This document shows, in pieces, positions 22,353-34,165 of a stretch of DNA of 64,000 nt. The DNA lies in contig JAFKAC010000136.1 in NCBI GenBank assembly GCA_025766275.1, positions 62,001-126,000 on the forward strand, read 5' to 3'. Under the pieces are notes generated by a model. The model ran no database searches, was not told where the DNA came from, and worked only from the letters and a program-made list of their open reading frames with translations. The DNA comes from Lactarius indigo (Eukaryota > Basidiomycota > Agaricomycetes > Russulales > Russulaceae). Each line of letters opens with the position of its first letter. Position 1 is the first letter of the stretch. The translations under genes and the position numbers were made by a program.

Positions 22353-23376
22353 TGTTGTGCAGCAAAAGCCTTACAGGCTAAAGCACAGCATGCAGGAGGG
22401 ACATTCTCACCTTTGCAGTAGGTTGAGAGACTGTTTCAGAGGGGAGAGTGTGCACAAGTGAAGAGAGGTGAAGTTCTGTATTCACCTCCCTCCCCATAGG
22501 AGGATATTTATACTCTATGGCCCCACCATGTCCATTTGCACAAAAGTGATGAGTAAAGGCATCCACAATATTGCATTTTTATACACACCTGATGTGTTTC
22601 GCACTTCTGAGACAGTCATGAGACTTCTCCTCATCACTGGACATGATACACCCAATACCATACATATCCTGACTTGCCTAATATGGTAAACATAGTACCA
22701 TAATGTTGTAACTGCTATAGATTGTTGATAAGTGACCCTTGTGCACTTAGCAGCTCGTACAGACTGGACTTGCAGCATGGACTGCTTTAGATTAGATTAA
22801 TTGGAAATGTAGATTACTTACTTCTGATCTGTACAATCTAGCACTTATCATTGCGTCATGTATGACATCACTGTACAATGACATCGTGTAGACTACTCTG
22901 GACTCTTCATTGTACTCCGTCTCTTGTTCTCCTTTTAGCACTATGCTTATTATGATGTCACTATGATATCATTTGGTCTGGACTTCCCTTGTTCTTGTAC
23001 ACCTTGTTCTCTTTACACACACTCCTTTGTCCTGTTGTAGAACAATGCGTCCCTTGTATTCTGTGACACTCTGTTACTTACCTTGTAGTAGTGTCACCCT
23101 CCTGTATAGTATAAGTAGTAGGCTTGTACGCTCCTGGTCCACATCAGTTCCTCACTGCTCTGTGTGCCAGGTATGTCTTATCTTCTCAATTGTATCATCA
23201 GTTCCTCACTGCTCTGTGTGCCAGACAATCTCTTGTTTTACTTGCCAGACCCCCTGTTGCTGCTTCAAGCACTACTGCATATCTCACCACAGACTCTTTA
23301 GCCCTCTGTGAGTATGCCCTTCTACTGTGCTGTTCATCATAGATAAGGTCCTTATGTACTTATCATGTTCCAACAC
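22353..23376 (-). repeat. LTR of a second Copia-like family, split by a solo LTR
   Basis: On the minus strand this starts TGTTGGAACATGATAAG (23376) and ends GCACAACA (22353), directly next to the primer-binding site. After removing the L-family LTR at 22723-23339 and its 5-bp duplication, about 402 bp remain. The ends form a TGTTG/CAACA inverted pair. GTATAAAAATG and GAGTATAAATATCC inside could serve as TATA regions. The outer boundary is inferred from the terminal motif only. Confidence 0.6.
22723..23339 (+). mobile_element. Solo Copia LTR (family L)
   Basis: The LTR is 617 bp, from TGTTGATAAG to TTCATCA, with a perfect TAGAT duplication (22718-22722, 23340-23344). It is nested in another LTR. 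Confidence 0.94.
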
Positions 23377-23453
23377 AGCTGTCATCTATTTTTACTCAAG
23401 GGGCCCCCCATTTTGGATTTTGCTGTAAATAAAAAGTGTGTGTTTGGATGGAG

Positions 23454-24066
23454 TGATGAACAGCTCAAATAGATAGCATACTCACAGTGGCAAAGGTGAC
23501 TGTGGTGAGATATGCAGAGAGTGCTTGAAGTAGCAACAGGGGTTGTCAGGCAGAGTGAAGCAAGTGAAGTCTGGCACACAAACAGTGAGAACTGATGTTA
23601 TACATTGCAGGAGAGGGAGCTTACCTGGCACACAAACAGTGAGAACTGATGTGGACCAGGAGCATACATGGTACTCTACTTATACACTTTCTGGGAGTGA
23701 CACTATACAAGGGATGTAACACAAGTCACGTACTACAAGGTGGTTATTGTTCTACAGATGGACAAAGGAATGGACGTTCTGAGAACAAGGATAGAAAGAA
23801 CAAGGAGAGTCCAGAAGCAAATGATATCATAGTGACATCATAATAAGGATAGACCTAAAGGAGAACAAGGAAAGATACAAGAACGTGTAGTACAATGAAA
23901 AGTCTGGAAGTAGTCCATATGATGTCATTGTACAGTGATGTCATAGAAGTCCTAGATTGTACAGATCAAATCTAATCTAAAAGCGGTCCTAATTAATCTA
24001 CAGCAGTCCGTATCTGTAAGTCCAGTCTGTATGAGCCGCTAAGTGCGCAAGGGTCACTTATCAACA
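23454..24066 (-). repeat. 3' LTR of the family-L Copia element
   Basis: The LTR is 613 bp, reading TGTTGATAAG at 24066 to TTCATCA at 23454 on the minus strand. Just upstream on that strand is CACGGGGAGA (24067-24076), a polypurine tract, and then the end of pol. This ties the L-family solo LTRs to a Copia element. Confidence 0.92.
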
Positions 24067-24085
24067 TCTCCCCGTGATCTACAAT

Positions 24086-24967
24086 CTAAGTACACAAGAG
24101 TCCCATGTCATCATTGTGCTTCTGCAGCAGGACACGCAGTAGTGACTTTGTAAAGCCGTCCACAACCATATCTACAGTAGGAGTTCTAATGAGGGTGATG
24201 GTCCCCTTTTTGATGTACTCCTGAATGACATGATGCTGTATGGCAATGTGCTTAGACTGTCTCCCAGTGACAGGGTTCAAGGCCAAGTCAATGGCACCCT
24301 TGTTGTCACCATGAAGTGGGATGGGGTCGTCGACCTCGTACCCAAGTTCCGTGAGGAAGCTCTGATACCACGCAGCCTGGTTAGCTGCGTCGGTCATGGC
24401 CATGTATTCCGCTTCCGTTGTGTTTTGGGCAACAGTCTTTTGCTTGCGCGAAGACCAGCTTATTGCACCGTTAGCTAGTAGGAACACATAACCAGAGGTG
24501 GAGTGGCGGTCATCAGTCTGATCAGCCAGACTGGAATCAGTGTAGCCATGAAGGCCATCACCATTGGCGCCATCATAAACAATACACATATCCATAGTTC
24601 CTACTAAGTAGGACAGGACATACTGTGCAAGTCGCAGATGTTGTGGTGAAGGATTCGCTGCGTACTGTGCCAGACGTGACACAGCGAAAGAGATATCTGG
24701 CCTAGTGCCAATCTGCACATAAAGCAGACTCCCAATCAGAGACTGATAGTGGGAAATATCTGAGGCAGTTGCCTGCAATGTATATTTAACTAGGTGCTCA
24801 TCAGCACCAGCGGGCAAGGGTGTGTTGTGTGGTGTTGCATCAGACATGCCAAAGCATTCAAGGACATCCTTGATGTAACCAGACTGATCTATTTCGATGC
24901 GTCTGAGGGAGCAGTTGCACACAATGCGCATACCAAGATAAGACTCTATCTCCCCGAGATCTGTCAT
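24086..24967 (-). pseudogene. Copia pol, C-terminal part only (RT end and RNase H)
   Basis: The frame is 293 codons. It opens within the end of the reverse transcriptase (DLGEIESYLGMRI, then YQSLIGSLLYVQIGTRPDISFAVS). RNase H follows: GYTDSSLADQTDDRHSTSGYVF, ISWSSRKQKTVAQNTTEAEYMA and LHGDNKGAIDLA, with SKHIAIQHHVIQEYI before the end. These are standard Ty1/Copia landmarks. The rest of pol and gag are absent because the frame stops at the left end of the hAT element (24971). The surviving part has no internal stop. Confidence 0.92.
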
Positions 24968-24970
24968 CTC

Positions 24971-25160
24971 TAGTGTTGCCGTGGCTCAGCTCAAATCGGC
25001 TGAGCCAGCCAAGCTGGGCCAACTTGAGCCGAGCCAAGCTGACAATCGGCTCATGACCAAAGCTGGCTCAGCTTGGCTCAGGAGCTGGCTGAACCGCGCT
25101 GAGCCAGGCTCAATTAGGCATGACCAGATTAGGCAGGTCAAGCTGGGCTTGACTTGGGCG
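24971..25160. repeat. hAT left end: TIR and GGCTCAGCT subterminal repeats
   Basis: After the 16-bp TIR, GGCTCAGC, GGCTGAGCC, GAGCCAAGCTG and relatives recur every 10-25 bp up to about 25160. They match the right end in type. Such clusters are binding sites for hAT transposases in known elements. Confidence 0.75.
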
Positions 25161-26264
25161 AGATTCCACGAGAATAAATCGTTTTCAGTATTCTGTCTGC
25201 CGTTCCTGGCTGAGCCAGGAACGAGCTGGCTGATCTCAAGTCTTGACTTCAAGCACGGAGAATTGGAGACTGCGGAGACTGAGGGAAATCGCTACTTGCT
25301 GTCCTGGGTGAGTCCTCCACTCCATCTCCAGGCCTTCGCTTCCCTCGCCCCTCCATCCTCGCCTATGCTGCGCCACCCTCCCCTTTCCCATCGCTCTTCT
25401 CGCCTACCCTCCATCCCCGCTCTGGTGTCGCTGTCAGCACACATATCTCCCTGCTGTCTGCGCGCCGTCATTGTGCTGTCAGCGCTGTCGGCGCGCCGAC
25501 TGCTCGCTGTCTGTGTGCTGTCAGCACGCCGGGTGTCTGCCCGCACACTCCCTCCTTGCCTGGGGTCCTGCGTGGCTCTCCCTCTTGTTCTCTGTGCCAT
25601 TGCGCTCTCCCTCTCCTTCAGGCCCTCGCCCTTCCCCTCGTGCTCTCTGTTCCTGCTGCCTCATCGTCTGCCTCCGCTACTCACTGATCGCTGCCTACCC
25701 CCATCGCCGTCGCCAACTCCTCACTCCCCCGCTCTTGCCCCCATGCACTTCGCCCCGTGACCACCCCATGACGCTGTCGCCGCTGTCTCGCTGCCTGCCT
25801 CCGACGACCCTCTCCGTCGTCGCCCTCGCTGCCATCTGTGGCCACCTCTGCTGCCGCCATCTCGCTGCCTGCCATCCTGGCTACCCTGCTGCCTGTCCTT
25901 AGCCATGCCTTCTTTGCCCGTGCGTGCGCATGCGCCAACCCAGAATGCGATTGGCTATTCACCGATTGCTAGCACCCTCATTCGCACCTAGTGTTTGTAT
26001 CTACTGTAGTGTAGTATGTATATTGATTTGAGAAATAGATTTTATTAGTTTTGACTCTAGTATATACAACAAGTACTACTATCTACTACGAGTGAAGCTC
26101 CTCCAACCAAGCCGCATCGGCATTGTCCTCCTCAGGGCCTGGCATTGCCTTGGGGGCCTGGGTTGCGTCGTCGTCATCGCCTTGAGGGCCTGGGGCAGTT
26201 CGTCACCTTGAAGCCACGGGGATGAGTGGTGCGGAATTGTACATCGGATGGGAACGGGATCGTG
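25161..26264. other. GC-rich internal hAT DNA, no gene
   Basis: Long frames (for example 24981-25760) arise from CTG/GCC-rich sequence low in stops and show no domain. Composition mirrors the C/G-rich stretch near the right end (39300-39950) in opposite orientation. The part at 26090-26240 (CCTTGAGGGCCTGGGGCAG) resembles 34750-34800 on the other side of Gypsy-2. Confidence 0.5.
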
Positions 26265-26269
26265 CTCGC

Positions 26270-26841
26270 TGTTATGATCCGACGCTTCGGACCTAAGCCA
26301 CAGTATGTCTCCACCCTCTTCCCCTTCTGTACTATACCTTGTTACCAAAGGAGCTACTGTTACTAGTGGCGCTGTTTCTTTGATCCGAACTTCTGTTTAC
26401 TCCGTTTAGTCTCTTTGATATTGTGTGGACTTGTGTTCATGTTGTTTGGAACCCTGTCCTATATAAACCTGTACCATAGACCGTAGGAAGCCAGACTTGG
26501 CTTCGTTTGCAATCTAGCAACCTTGCCTCGTACTTTGGTGTGACCTCGCCTTACCCTCTCTTCTTGTGCATCCCCTACCTCAGTCCCTAACCAGGACACT
26601 TCGAAGTCTTTGCAGTTGAACTATATCAACGCGTTACACCTGTTATACTCTGTGCACTAGCAAGATCAAGTGTAGAGAAGTGTTAGACACTTCGGACGAG
26701 GAGTCCTACATTACAGAGTAGTGCTGCACCTTGTGCCACACTTTATCACTCGTATTTCATAGCAATAAGACAACAGAGGTCTTCGCTTGATACTTGTGTG
26801 ATTCAAACCTTTAGAACCCACGCCCCTGCTAGGGCGTAACA
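26270..26841 (+). repeat. Gypsy-2 5' LTR
   Basis: The LTR is 572 bp, starting TGTTATGATCCGACG and ending GGCGTAACA. CTATATAAACC at about 26459 is a good TATA region. Inside the element, TAAGCCAAGTCTAC follows the LTR; it resembles the TTAAGTCTAGTCT of Gypsy-1, so a shared primer site is possible. Confidence 0.95.
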
Positions 26842-27049
26842 TAAGCCAAGTCTACAACTCCCAACACACCCAAGACACTACTGCCACACAGCAGAGTGGG
26901 CGACGATCCAAGAGGACGCATCAGCCAACAACCAGACACTCCACAGAACCCAGAAACGACGGCATAGCCGGGCGACGGATCCTCCTTGACACAAGAGGCC
27001 GCTTCAGCCATCCCCTTACACAAATCAGCACCCAAGACAGACCACAATC

Positions 27050-27781
27050 GTGGCTAGCATCAGTGTCACCTTTGAATCAGACAACGATTGGACCCCAGTC
27101 ACAACCAGAACACAAGACGACCTCCCACACCACGTTAAAAGCAGTCAACTAGGAAAAGGAGCTCGCTGGGCCACAACATCAGGCAGACCACCTTGTTACA
27201 AGTGCCTCATCAAAGGCGAACTCAGACCAGTGGAATTCATCAACAACAACTGGTACATCCTCCGATACTTTCAGAATACATACCACACCAGAGCCATAAA
27301 CATCACACCACACAGATTTGCTGAAGGACTAGGCTGGTGGAACGAAGAAGACGAACAGAACCCAGAAACGCCCACACAACAATCATCCTCAGCACCAAGA
27401 AACACTAGGGGAACATACGGACTACAACAAGACTCATCAGAAGAAGAACCCAGCTCAGACGAAGCGGAATCACACTCAGAACATCGCCTAGACATCACAG
27501 TACCCACACAAGCTTCGTCACAAGCCAGCCCCACTATCCCTATCTGGATAGAACCATCCCCAGGAAGAAGGATTCCCAGCCCCACTACCACCAATCAGAT
27601 TGCCCTCCCCAGTCGAACCACCCCAGATCCCCATCACACCACAGCCAACACTTATCATGTCAGCCATAAACGCCACAGGCACTGGCACAGGTACCGGCTC
27701 AAGCACCGGAACAGGAGGAACACCAACAACGAGCTCAGGAGGACTCAAAGGAGCACCCCCTACTCCGTTCACCGGAGATAG
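27050..27781 (+). CDS. Gypsy-2 N-terminal ORF (gag leader region)
   Basis: A frame of 243 codons from ATG 27050. The N-terminal 110 residues contain a compact segment (RWATTSGRPPCYKC, RPVEFI, ITPHRFAEGLG). It can be loosely lined up with the start of Gypsy-1 gag (TWRNTPHDTGYYVF, EPIEYI, KPVPASLGLG). An acidic, Pro/Ser-rich linker follows. The frame overlaps gag (next frame) from 27600, and the last 50 codons are Arg/His-rich and look out of frame. I read this as the N-terminal part of gag separated by a 1-base shift. Confidence 0.6.
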   Translation: MASISVTFESDNDWTPVTTRTQDDLPHHVKSSQLGKGARWATTSGRPPCYKCLIKGELRPVEFINNNWYILRYFQNTYHTRAINITPHRFAEGLGWWNEEDEQNPETPTQQSSSAPRNTRGTYGLQQDSSEEEPSSDEAESHSEHRLDITVPTQASSQASPTIPIWIEPSPGRRIPSPTTTNQIALPSRTTPDPHHTTANTYHVSHKRHRHWHRYRLKHRNRRNTNNELRRTQRSTPYSVHRR

Positions 27782-28714
27782 AACAGAGAGTGGTCAGTTC
27801 AAAAGAGAACTACTACGATACATCAAGTTAAATAGCGAGAATGAACTCATCAAAGAACCTTATGCACGGGTACTATTCGCCCTTACAATGTTCAAAGGAG
27901 GTGTACAGCTGTGGGTCAACCAAACCGAAGATGACATGGAAGCGGCACTAGCAGACCCCACCAAAGCCCTCACCAAAAACAGCAAAGATCTTTGGGACGG
28001 TTTTCTCGACACCTTCGACAGAGACTGGACCGACACTCTAAACAAAGAAAGAGCCTATCAGAAGCTCATCAGTTTGACGATGCAGGGTGGAGCATTGGAC
28101 AGTTACATCCTCGACTTCGAACACCTTGCAGGAATAGCAGGATGGGCAAGAGATGCCCCTGGAACGGTGGAATTCTTCAAAAGAGGACTACCCACAGGAC
28201 TGTATCGTGCTTGCCTTATGCGAACCACCATCCCAAACACCATGGACGAGTGGCAAACCGCTGCCAGAGCAGAACACCAACGCTGGAAGCTACTAAAAGC
28301 CAGACCAGGGAATAGAAACCCAGGGCCAACCCAGAATGTCCACCAAGGACGACCAAAGCGAGACCCAAATGCGATGGATGTAGATGCCACCACCTCCACC
28401 CCCTTTAAGAAGCTTACTGAAGAAGAAAAGAAAGCCCTCATGAAAGAAGGACGCTGCTTCAAATGCAGACAGCAAGGACACATGGCTAGGAACTGTCAAC
28501 ACAAAACACCAAACCAAACCAAAGCCAGAGCCACAGACACCCAAGAAGCGGACACTGCACCCCCATACACCCCAGAAGCAAGCACCTCATCAGTGGCGCT
28601 ACCACAACCGAAGATAAAGTCCGACAAGCCCATGCACTCGTCCAAGGCATGACTGAGGATGAAAAGAGACGCTACTATGCCTTAGATCAGGATTTTTGCG
28701 ATGCCGACCTGTGA
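27600..28714 (+). pseudogene. Gypsy-2 gag
   Basis: The frame 27600-28652 carries a Gly/Thr-rich start, then PTPFTGDR, a capsid-like region (LWDGFLDTFDRDW, YILDFEHLAGIAGW, FKRGLPTGLYRACL), RDPNAMDVD and a CCHC knuckle CFKCRQQGHMARNC (about 28460). Near 28620-28650 the reading shifts, and a sister frame carries HALVQGMTEDEKRR to the TGA at 28712-28714. That stop context (TGAGAGCTG) matches the Gypsy-1 gag stop (TGAGAATTG), so it is probably the true gag end. Confidence 0.85.
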
Positions 28715-28759
28715 GAGCTGACAGGGAGGCCAATTCAATGTATAGTTCGCGATAGTGCT

Positions 28760-31700
28760 ATGACAATCAAAGTCCTCGTTCGCCTTTACTACAAAGAAGC
28801 TCGCATAAATGTGCTGCTGGACAGCGGTGCAACAGACAACCTAATCGACCGAAACCTAATCCAAAAACTTGGACTAGGAACCACTCCTCTGAAACCACCC
28901 AGATTGGTCCGGAATGTAGATGGATCGCTAAACAAAGATGGCACCATGACAGAAACATGCCAGCTATGGATAAAAAGAGGAGAAGAAGAAACTCCTTTCC
29001 AGTTTTTCGTAACCAGCCTAGGAGAAGACAGAATGATCTTTGGATACCCCTGGTTCGAACACGAAAACCCAGACATAGACTGGAAGAAACAAGAGCTGAA
29101 AGGAGAAGCCATCACCATCCTGACAGGAGGGTACCGCTTCCGAAGAAAGCGACACCAAGAAGCGAAAGCGGCAGCAACCAAAACAACCTTTGACCCAGTA
29201 AAAGAAACTGCAATCCCAGAAGAATACCAGCGCCACAACAAAGTATTCTCAGACGAAGAAGCACAGCGCTTTCCCCCAGAAAGAGAAGAAGACCATCCCA
29301 TCACATTGCGACCAGATGCACCCAACAAGATCAACTGCAAAATCTACCCCTTGACTCCAGAAGAAGACAAGGAGTTGAAGGCATATCTGACGAAAACATA
29401 GCAAAAGGATACATCTATGAAGGAAGCTCCCCCTACGCTTCCTCCTTCTTCTTCAGAAAGAAAACAGACGGAGGGTTGCGCCCTATCCTGGACTACAGAC
29501 CCCTAAACACCTGGACAATAAAAGACACTTACCCACTACCTCTCATCTCCGACATCCTGACCAACTTAAATGGGAAAACACTGTTCTCAAAGTTCGATAT
29601 CAGATGGGGGTACCATAACATCCGCATAAAAGAGGAAGACCAGTGGAAGGCAGCCTTCAAGACACCAAGGGGCTGTTCATCCCTCGAGTCATGACCTTCG
29701 GCCTCACAAATGCACCAGCCACCTTTGCAAGAACCATGAGCAGAATACTTCGACCACTTATGGACAAATACCCAAGAGAGCTATTTGTGTACATGGACGA
29801 TGTCCTGATAGCCACAGAAGAAGATACAGAACGCCACAGACAAATTGTACACGAGTTCTTGGAAATCTGTGAAAAGGAATCTTATTTCCTTAAAGCGTCG
29901 AAATGCGTGTTCGAACAAAGAAAGATCCACTACCTAGGCATTGTCATCGATGGGTCTCAAATCAAAATCGACCCAAAGAAGGTAGAAGGACTAAAAGACT
30001 GGCCAAGAGACATCAAGTCAGTCAAACAAGCAAGAAGCGTGTTGGGAACACTAAGTTATCAGCGACCCTTCATCCCCAACTTCGCTCACTTAGCAAGACC
30101 CATCACGGACACAATAAAGACGTCAGAAGGACCCTTCAGATGGACAAAGGAAGCAGCAGAAGCCTTAGAAGCTCTCATCACGCTTGTGTGCAAAGACCCC
30201 ATCTTATGCCAACCAGATATGGACAAACCTTTCGAACTAGAAGTAGATGCCTCCGCTTTCGCCACAGGGCAATCTTAACACAAAGAGACAGCCGAAACAA
30301 ACCACAAGCTGTGGGATACTTCTCCAAATCATTTTCAGAAGCGGAGCGCAACTATGACATCCATGACAGGGAACTCCTGGCAGTAATCAGAGGACTGGAA
30401 CACTGGAGACACCTTCTTTTAGGGTCCCCCCACGAAATCACAGTGTTTACAGACCACAAAAACCTAGAATATTATCGCCACCCTCGACAAATCAATAGGA
30501 GAGTGGCGCGCTACATCCCCAGACTTGCAGACTATCACATCAAACTTCACCACAAACCCGGACCCCAAAACCATGCTGATGCCCTGTCAAGACGCCCTGA
30601 CCACGACACCGGAGCAGGGATAACACTGATGTAGTGGTCCTGACCCCAACCATCTTCGCAAACTCCGCTCTCTCCATAAGGATAGATGACCGGGTCATGG
30701 CACACCAATTAGACCACCAAGACACTCTGGACGAGTGGGCCCCCCTTCCACCTAGTAAAACAAGGCAAACACTGGTGGAAGGTGACAAACTGGTGGTTGT
30801 GGACAACACACCGCTAAAGAGGGGGGTAATTTCCCTGTTTCACGATACAAAAACAGCTGGACACCCCGGAATAACAAAGACCTTGTGGTTAGTGTCACAA
30901 GACTTTTGGTGGCCAAACATGAAAGACGACATATCCGCATATGTAAAGGGCTGTGCCACATGCCAATCAAACAAGAACTTCCCTGGGAACCCGAAACCAC
31001 CGATATTCCCCATCAAGACTAACCCAGAAGCACTCCCTTTTGAAACCATCGCTCTAGACTTTATCACAAAGCTACCCCAATCAGAAGACAATGACACAAT
31101 TCTCACCATCACGGATCATGACTGTTCCAAAGCAGCCTTCTTTATCCCATGCAGCGAAACAATAGACGCAGAAGGAGTGGCAAAACTCTATGCCAAAACT
31201 GTCCTGCCACACTATGGACTACCAAGAAGGGTCATCTCCGACAGAGACCCCAGATTCACAGCGAAGTTCATCAAAGAACTGTGCAGAGTGCTTGACATAG
31301 AACAAAACATCAGCACAGCATACCACCCACAAACAGATGGACAATCAGAGCGAACAAACCAGTGGTTAGAACAGTACCTCCGAATGTTCATAAACCATCA
31401 ACAAGACAATTGGACGGAGCTACTACCACTGGCACAGTACACCCACAACTCCTGGCCAAGCGCAACCACTAAAAAGGCACCCTACGAATTAATCCTTGGG
31501 TACATCCCAAGAGTACACCAACCAGAAAGAACGACCACAGTACCAGGAACACAAGAGAGATTGGAGCGAATCCAGGAAGCCAGAAGGACCGCCCAAGCAG
31601 CAATTACCCATGCACAGTCACTCTACAAAGGATCCTCTCGCTTCGAACAACACACAGAAGGAGATAGTGTGTGGCTGGATGCCAGGAACTTGAAAACAAC

Positions 31701-32175
31701 GCACCCTAGTTTCAAGTTAGCCCCAAAAAGATATGGACCCTTCAGGGTCACAAAGAAGATCTCCGCCACCACATATGCCCTGAAACTTCCCCATCAGTGG
31801 CGGATCCACCCAGTATTCCATGCGTCACTCCTGATGCCATACAAAGAAACCTCCATACATGGAAAGAACTTTACGGAACCACCCCCAGATCTAGTAGATG
31901 GAGAACAGGAGTGGGAAGTCGAGAAAATACTAGAAACAAGACGCCACAGGAACCAGTTACAGTTCCTAATCAAGTGGAAGGGATACTCCGATGCACACAA
32001 CAGTTGGGAACCAGAAAAGAACCTCAACGCCCCAGAACTTATTCAGGAACACTTTGAAAGCAACCCCAGAAGCGAAGGAGCAAAGCAATGGTTAAAACGA
32101 AAGGAAGTAACAGTACGAACAGCAACCACCTTCCCCACTAGCTTCCTCACCATGCCTCTCGCTCCTCCTCTGTAG
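28760..32175 (+). pseudogene. Gypsy-2 pol polyprotein with several 1-base frame shifts
   Basis: Protease keeps the catalytic Asp (VLLDSGATDNLI, about 28820). Reverse transcriptase: LDYRPLN, FDIRWGYHNIRI, YMDDVLIAT (about 29800). RNase H: FELEVDASAFATG, then DRELLAVI. Integrase and chromodomain lie in one intact frame, 30634-32175: HHCC site (HDTKTAGHPG...CATC), LDFITKLP, SDRDPRF, SERTNQWLEQ, and a chromodomain with FLIKWKGYSDAHNSWEP. The frame changes near 29390, 29670, 30268 and 30615, each by one base with no sequence lost. I cannot tell from the window whether these are real or sequencing errors; nearly identical LTRs favour a young, once-active copy. Confidence 0.92.
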
Positions 32176-32195
32176 AACGTCTTGTTGCTCGTGCC

Positions 32196-33523
32196 ATGGA
32201 AAGAGGCTCCTTTGACGAAACACCCTCTGTCACACCCTCCTCTGGCTATTCTCCCTTCCCAGCACGACCCCCTTCCTTGCCTTCACTCATCCAGGAACCA
32301 CAACCCATCGATCCCACCATGCCCAGCGTCATAGAAACAGAAGGAGGAGGAATAGCCCTTCGCGTTCCCCCTCCTGGACACACAGCTCCCCCTACTCCCG
32401 AGATACACCGACCTACCACCTCCCCCCCTGATCCTAGAGTGCCATGGCTCGTCTCAGCGAAATAATCAACGACCCAATCATGGACGCACTCCCCATTAAC
32501 TATGAAAGGATGCACATCACTGCTGAAGAAGACGACGACCCTGGCTACCCCTTCTTCTTGAATGACCCCTGGAGCAGCCGCTATGTCCACTTCCTCATCC
32601 CTGACGACGCTGACCCAACCTCGTACATCCGAAAGGATGCCAAATGGATCAAGATCAGTGAAAACAAAGAAGATGTCATCGGCACCATGGGCAAGAACCT
32701 CCCTCACTATGGCCTCCCCCTTTTCCTCCTTCCCAGAGACGACGACCCCCACAATCCAGCTCCCCCCATCACCCCAGCTCAGATGCAGAACTTGGACGAA
32801 GCTTCCCCCACAGCCAGACAAGTCGATGAAGTCCTAGAAGACCTGAAAGATGACCGCCTCACAGCAGAATCTCCAGGACTCGCCGACTCTTGCGAAACCA
32901 GAAGGCCCTCCGAAAGGAGATTGAAGGCCTGTACAAGACGATGGAGCCCCTCAAAAGGCACCTCCTCAACATGGACATGCAACTAACCAGCACCCGAAGA
33001 AGGCTGCAAGAACACAAGGCCTATGTCCGGATTGCAGACCGATGGCTCACACTACACCCCCCTCCTCCGGAAGAAGAAACTCACCCCTTTGAAGTCCACC
33101 ACATTCCTGCCCCTGCTACCTCGCTACCACTCCATGCCAAGACTCCACGACGAACCAGAAGGACCTAGCCCCTCTGCAGAAAGGAAGAAGAGACGCAAGC
33201 GCAGAGCCAACAAGAAGGAGACTGGCACCATTCGACTTTGTTACAGGTGTCAGTCTGAAGACCACCTCTCCTTCGCCTGCCCTCAAAAACAGAAGTTCTG
33301 CTGGAGGTGTTCTAGCACTGACCACTTCCCCTATCAGTGCCTCTGGCCAGCCCCAGAAGAACGCACTCAGTGGTGTGGCAAGTGTTTTACCAGCAACAGC
33401 CACGAAGAAATCAAGTGCCCCAAGTATGAAAATTGTCGCAAGTGTGGGGCCCATGGTCCCTTCAACTTCCTTCGCCAACATCGCTGCCCCCTCCCTCGCG
33501 AAAGCACCCCTCCAACGATGTAG
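32196..33523 (+). pseudogene. Gypsy-2 ORF3: coiled coil plus tandem zinc knuckles
   Basis: This is the counterpart of the Gypsy-1 gene at 16177-17346, spread over three frames by single-base shifts (32196, 32444-32860, 32890-33150, 33023-33523). Shared features in order: Pro-rich start; DDPGYPFF; EDVIGTMGKNLPHYG; a charged helical stretch; TSTRRRLQEHKAY; then zinc clusters CYRCQSEDHLSFAC, CWRCSSTDHFPYQC, CGKCFTSNSHEEIKC and CRKCGAHGPFNFLRQHRC. A basic stretch (KKRRKRRANKK) precedes the clusters and could be a nuclear signal. The fourth cluster, truncated in Gypsy-1, is complete here. Function unknown. Confidence 0.8.
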
Positions 33524-33577
33524 ACAACGATGTCTATGACCTGATGGACTTCGAAGCACTCTAGGGAGAGTTGACTT

Positions 33578-33590
33578 AGAGAGGGGCTCA
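33578..33590 (+). promoter_or_regulatory. Gypsy-2 polypurine tract
   Basis: AGAGAGGGGCTCA abuts the 3' LTR start at 33591. Confidence 0.75.
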
Positions 33591-34165
33591 TGTTATGATC
33601 CGACGCTTCGGACCTAAGCCACAGTATGTCTCCACCCTGCCTTCCCCTTCTGTACTATACCTTGTTACCAAAGGAGCTACTGTTACTAGTGGCGCTGTTT
33701 CTTTGATCCGAACTTCTGTTTACTCCGTTTAGTCTCTTTGATATTGTGTGGACTTGTGTTCATGTTGTTTGGAACCCTGTCCTATATAAACCTGTACCAT
33801 AGACCGTAGGAAGCCAGACTTGGCTTCGTTTGCAATCTAGCAACCTTGCCTCGTACTTTGGTGTGACCTCGCCTTACCCTCTCTTCTTGTGCATCCCCTA
33901 CCTCAGTCCTAACCAGGACACTTCGAAGTCTTTGCAGTTGAACTATATCAACGCGTTACACCTGTTATACTCTGTGCACTAGCAAGATCAAGTGTAGAGA
34001 AGTGTTAGACACTTCGGACGAGGAGTCCTACATTACAGAGTAGTGCTGCACCTTGTGCCACACTTTATCACTCGTATTTCATAGCAATAAGACAACAGAG
34101 GTCTTCGCTTGATACTTGTGTGATTCAAAACCTTTGAGAACCCACGCCCCTGCTAGGGCGTAACA
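33591..34165 (+). repeat. Gypsy-2 3' LTR
   Basis: The LTR is 575 bp, matching 26270-26841 apart from a few small indels. It ends GCGTAACA followed by the CTCGC duplication. Confidence 0.95.

Larger units (their letters stand above)
26270..34165 (+). mobile_element. Gypsy-2: chromodomain LTR retrotransposon, recent insertion
   Basis: Complete layout: 5' LTR, N-terminal ORF, gag, pol with chromodomain, ORF3, polypurine tract, 3' LTR. Perfect 5-bp target duplication CTCGC (26265-26269, 34166-34170). The LTRs (572 and 575 bp) differ, by my reading, by about four 1-3-base indels and essentially no substitutions, so the insertion is young. All ORF breaks are frame shifts rather than stops by substitution. 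It is a different family from Gypsy-1 but has the same gene order, including ORF3. Confidence 0.96.

Noticed and set aside
24981..25760. 259-codon open frame at the hAT left end
   Set aside because: It starts in the GGCTCAGCT subterminal repeats and continues through stop-poor CTG/CCC-rich sequence; no domain, and opposite-strand frames are equally open.
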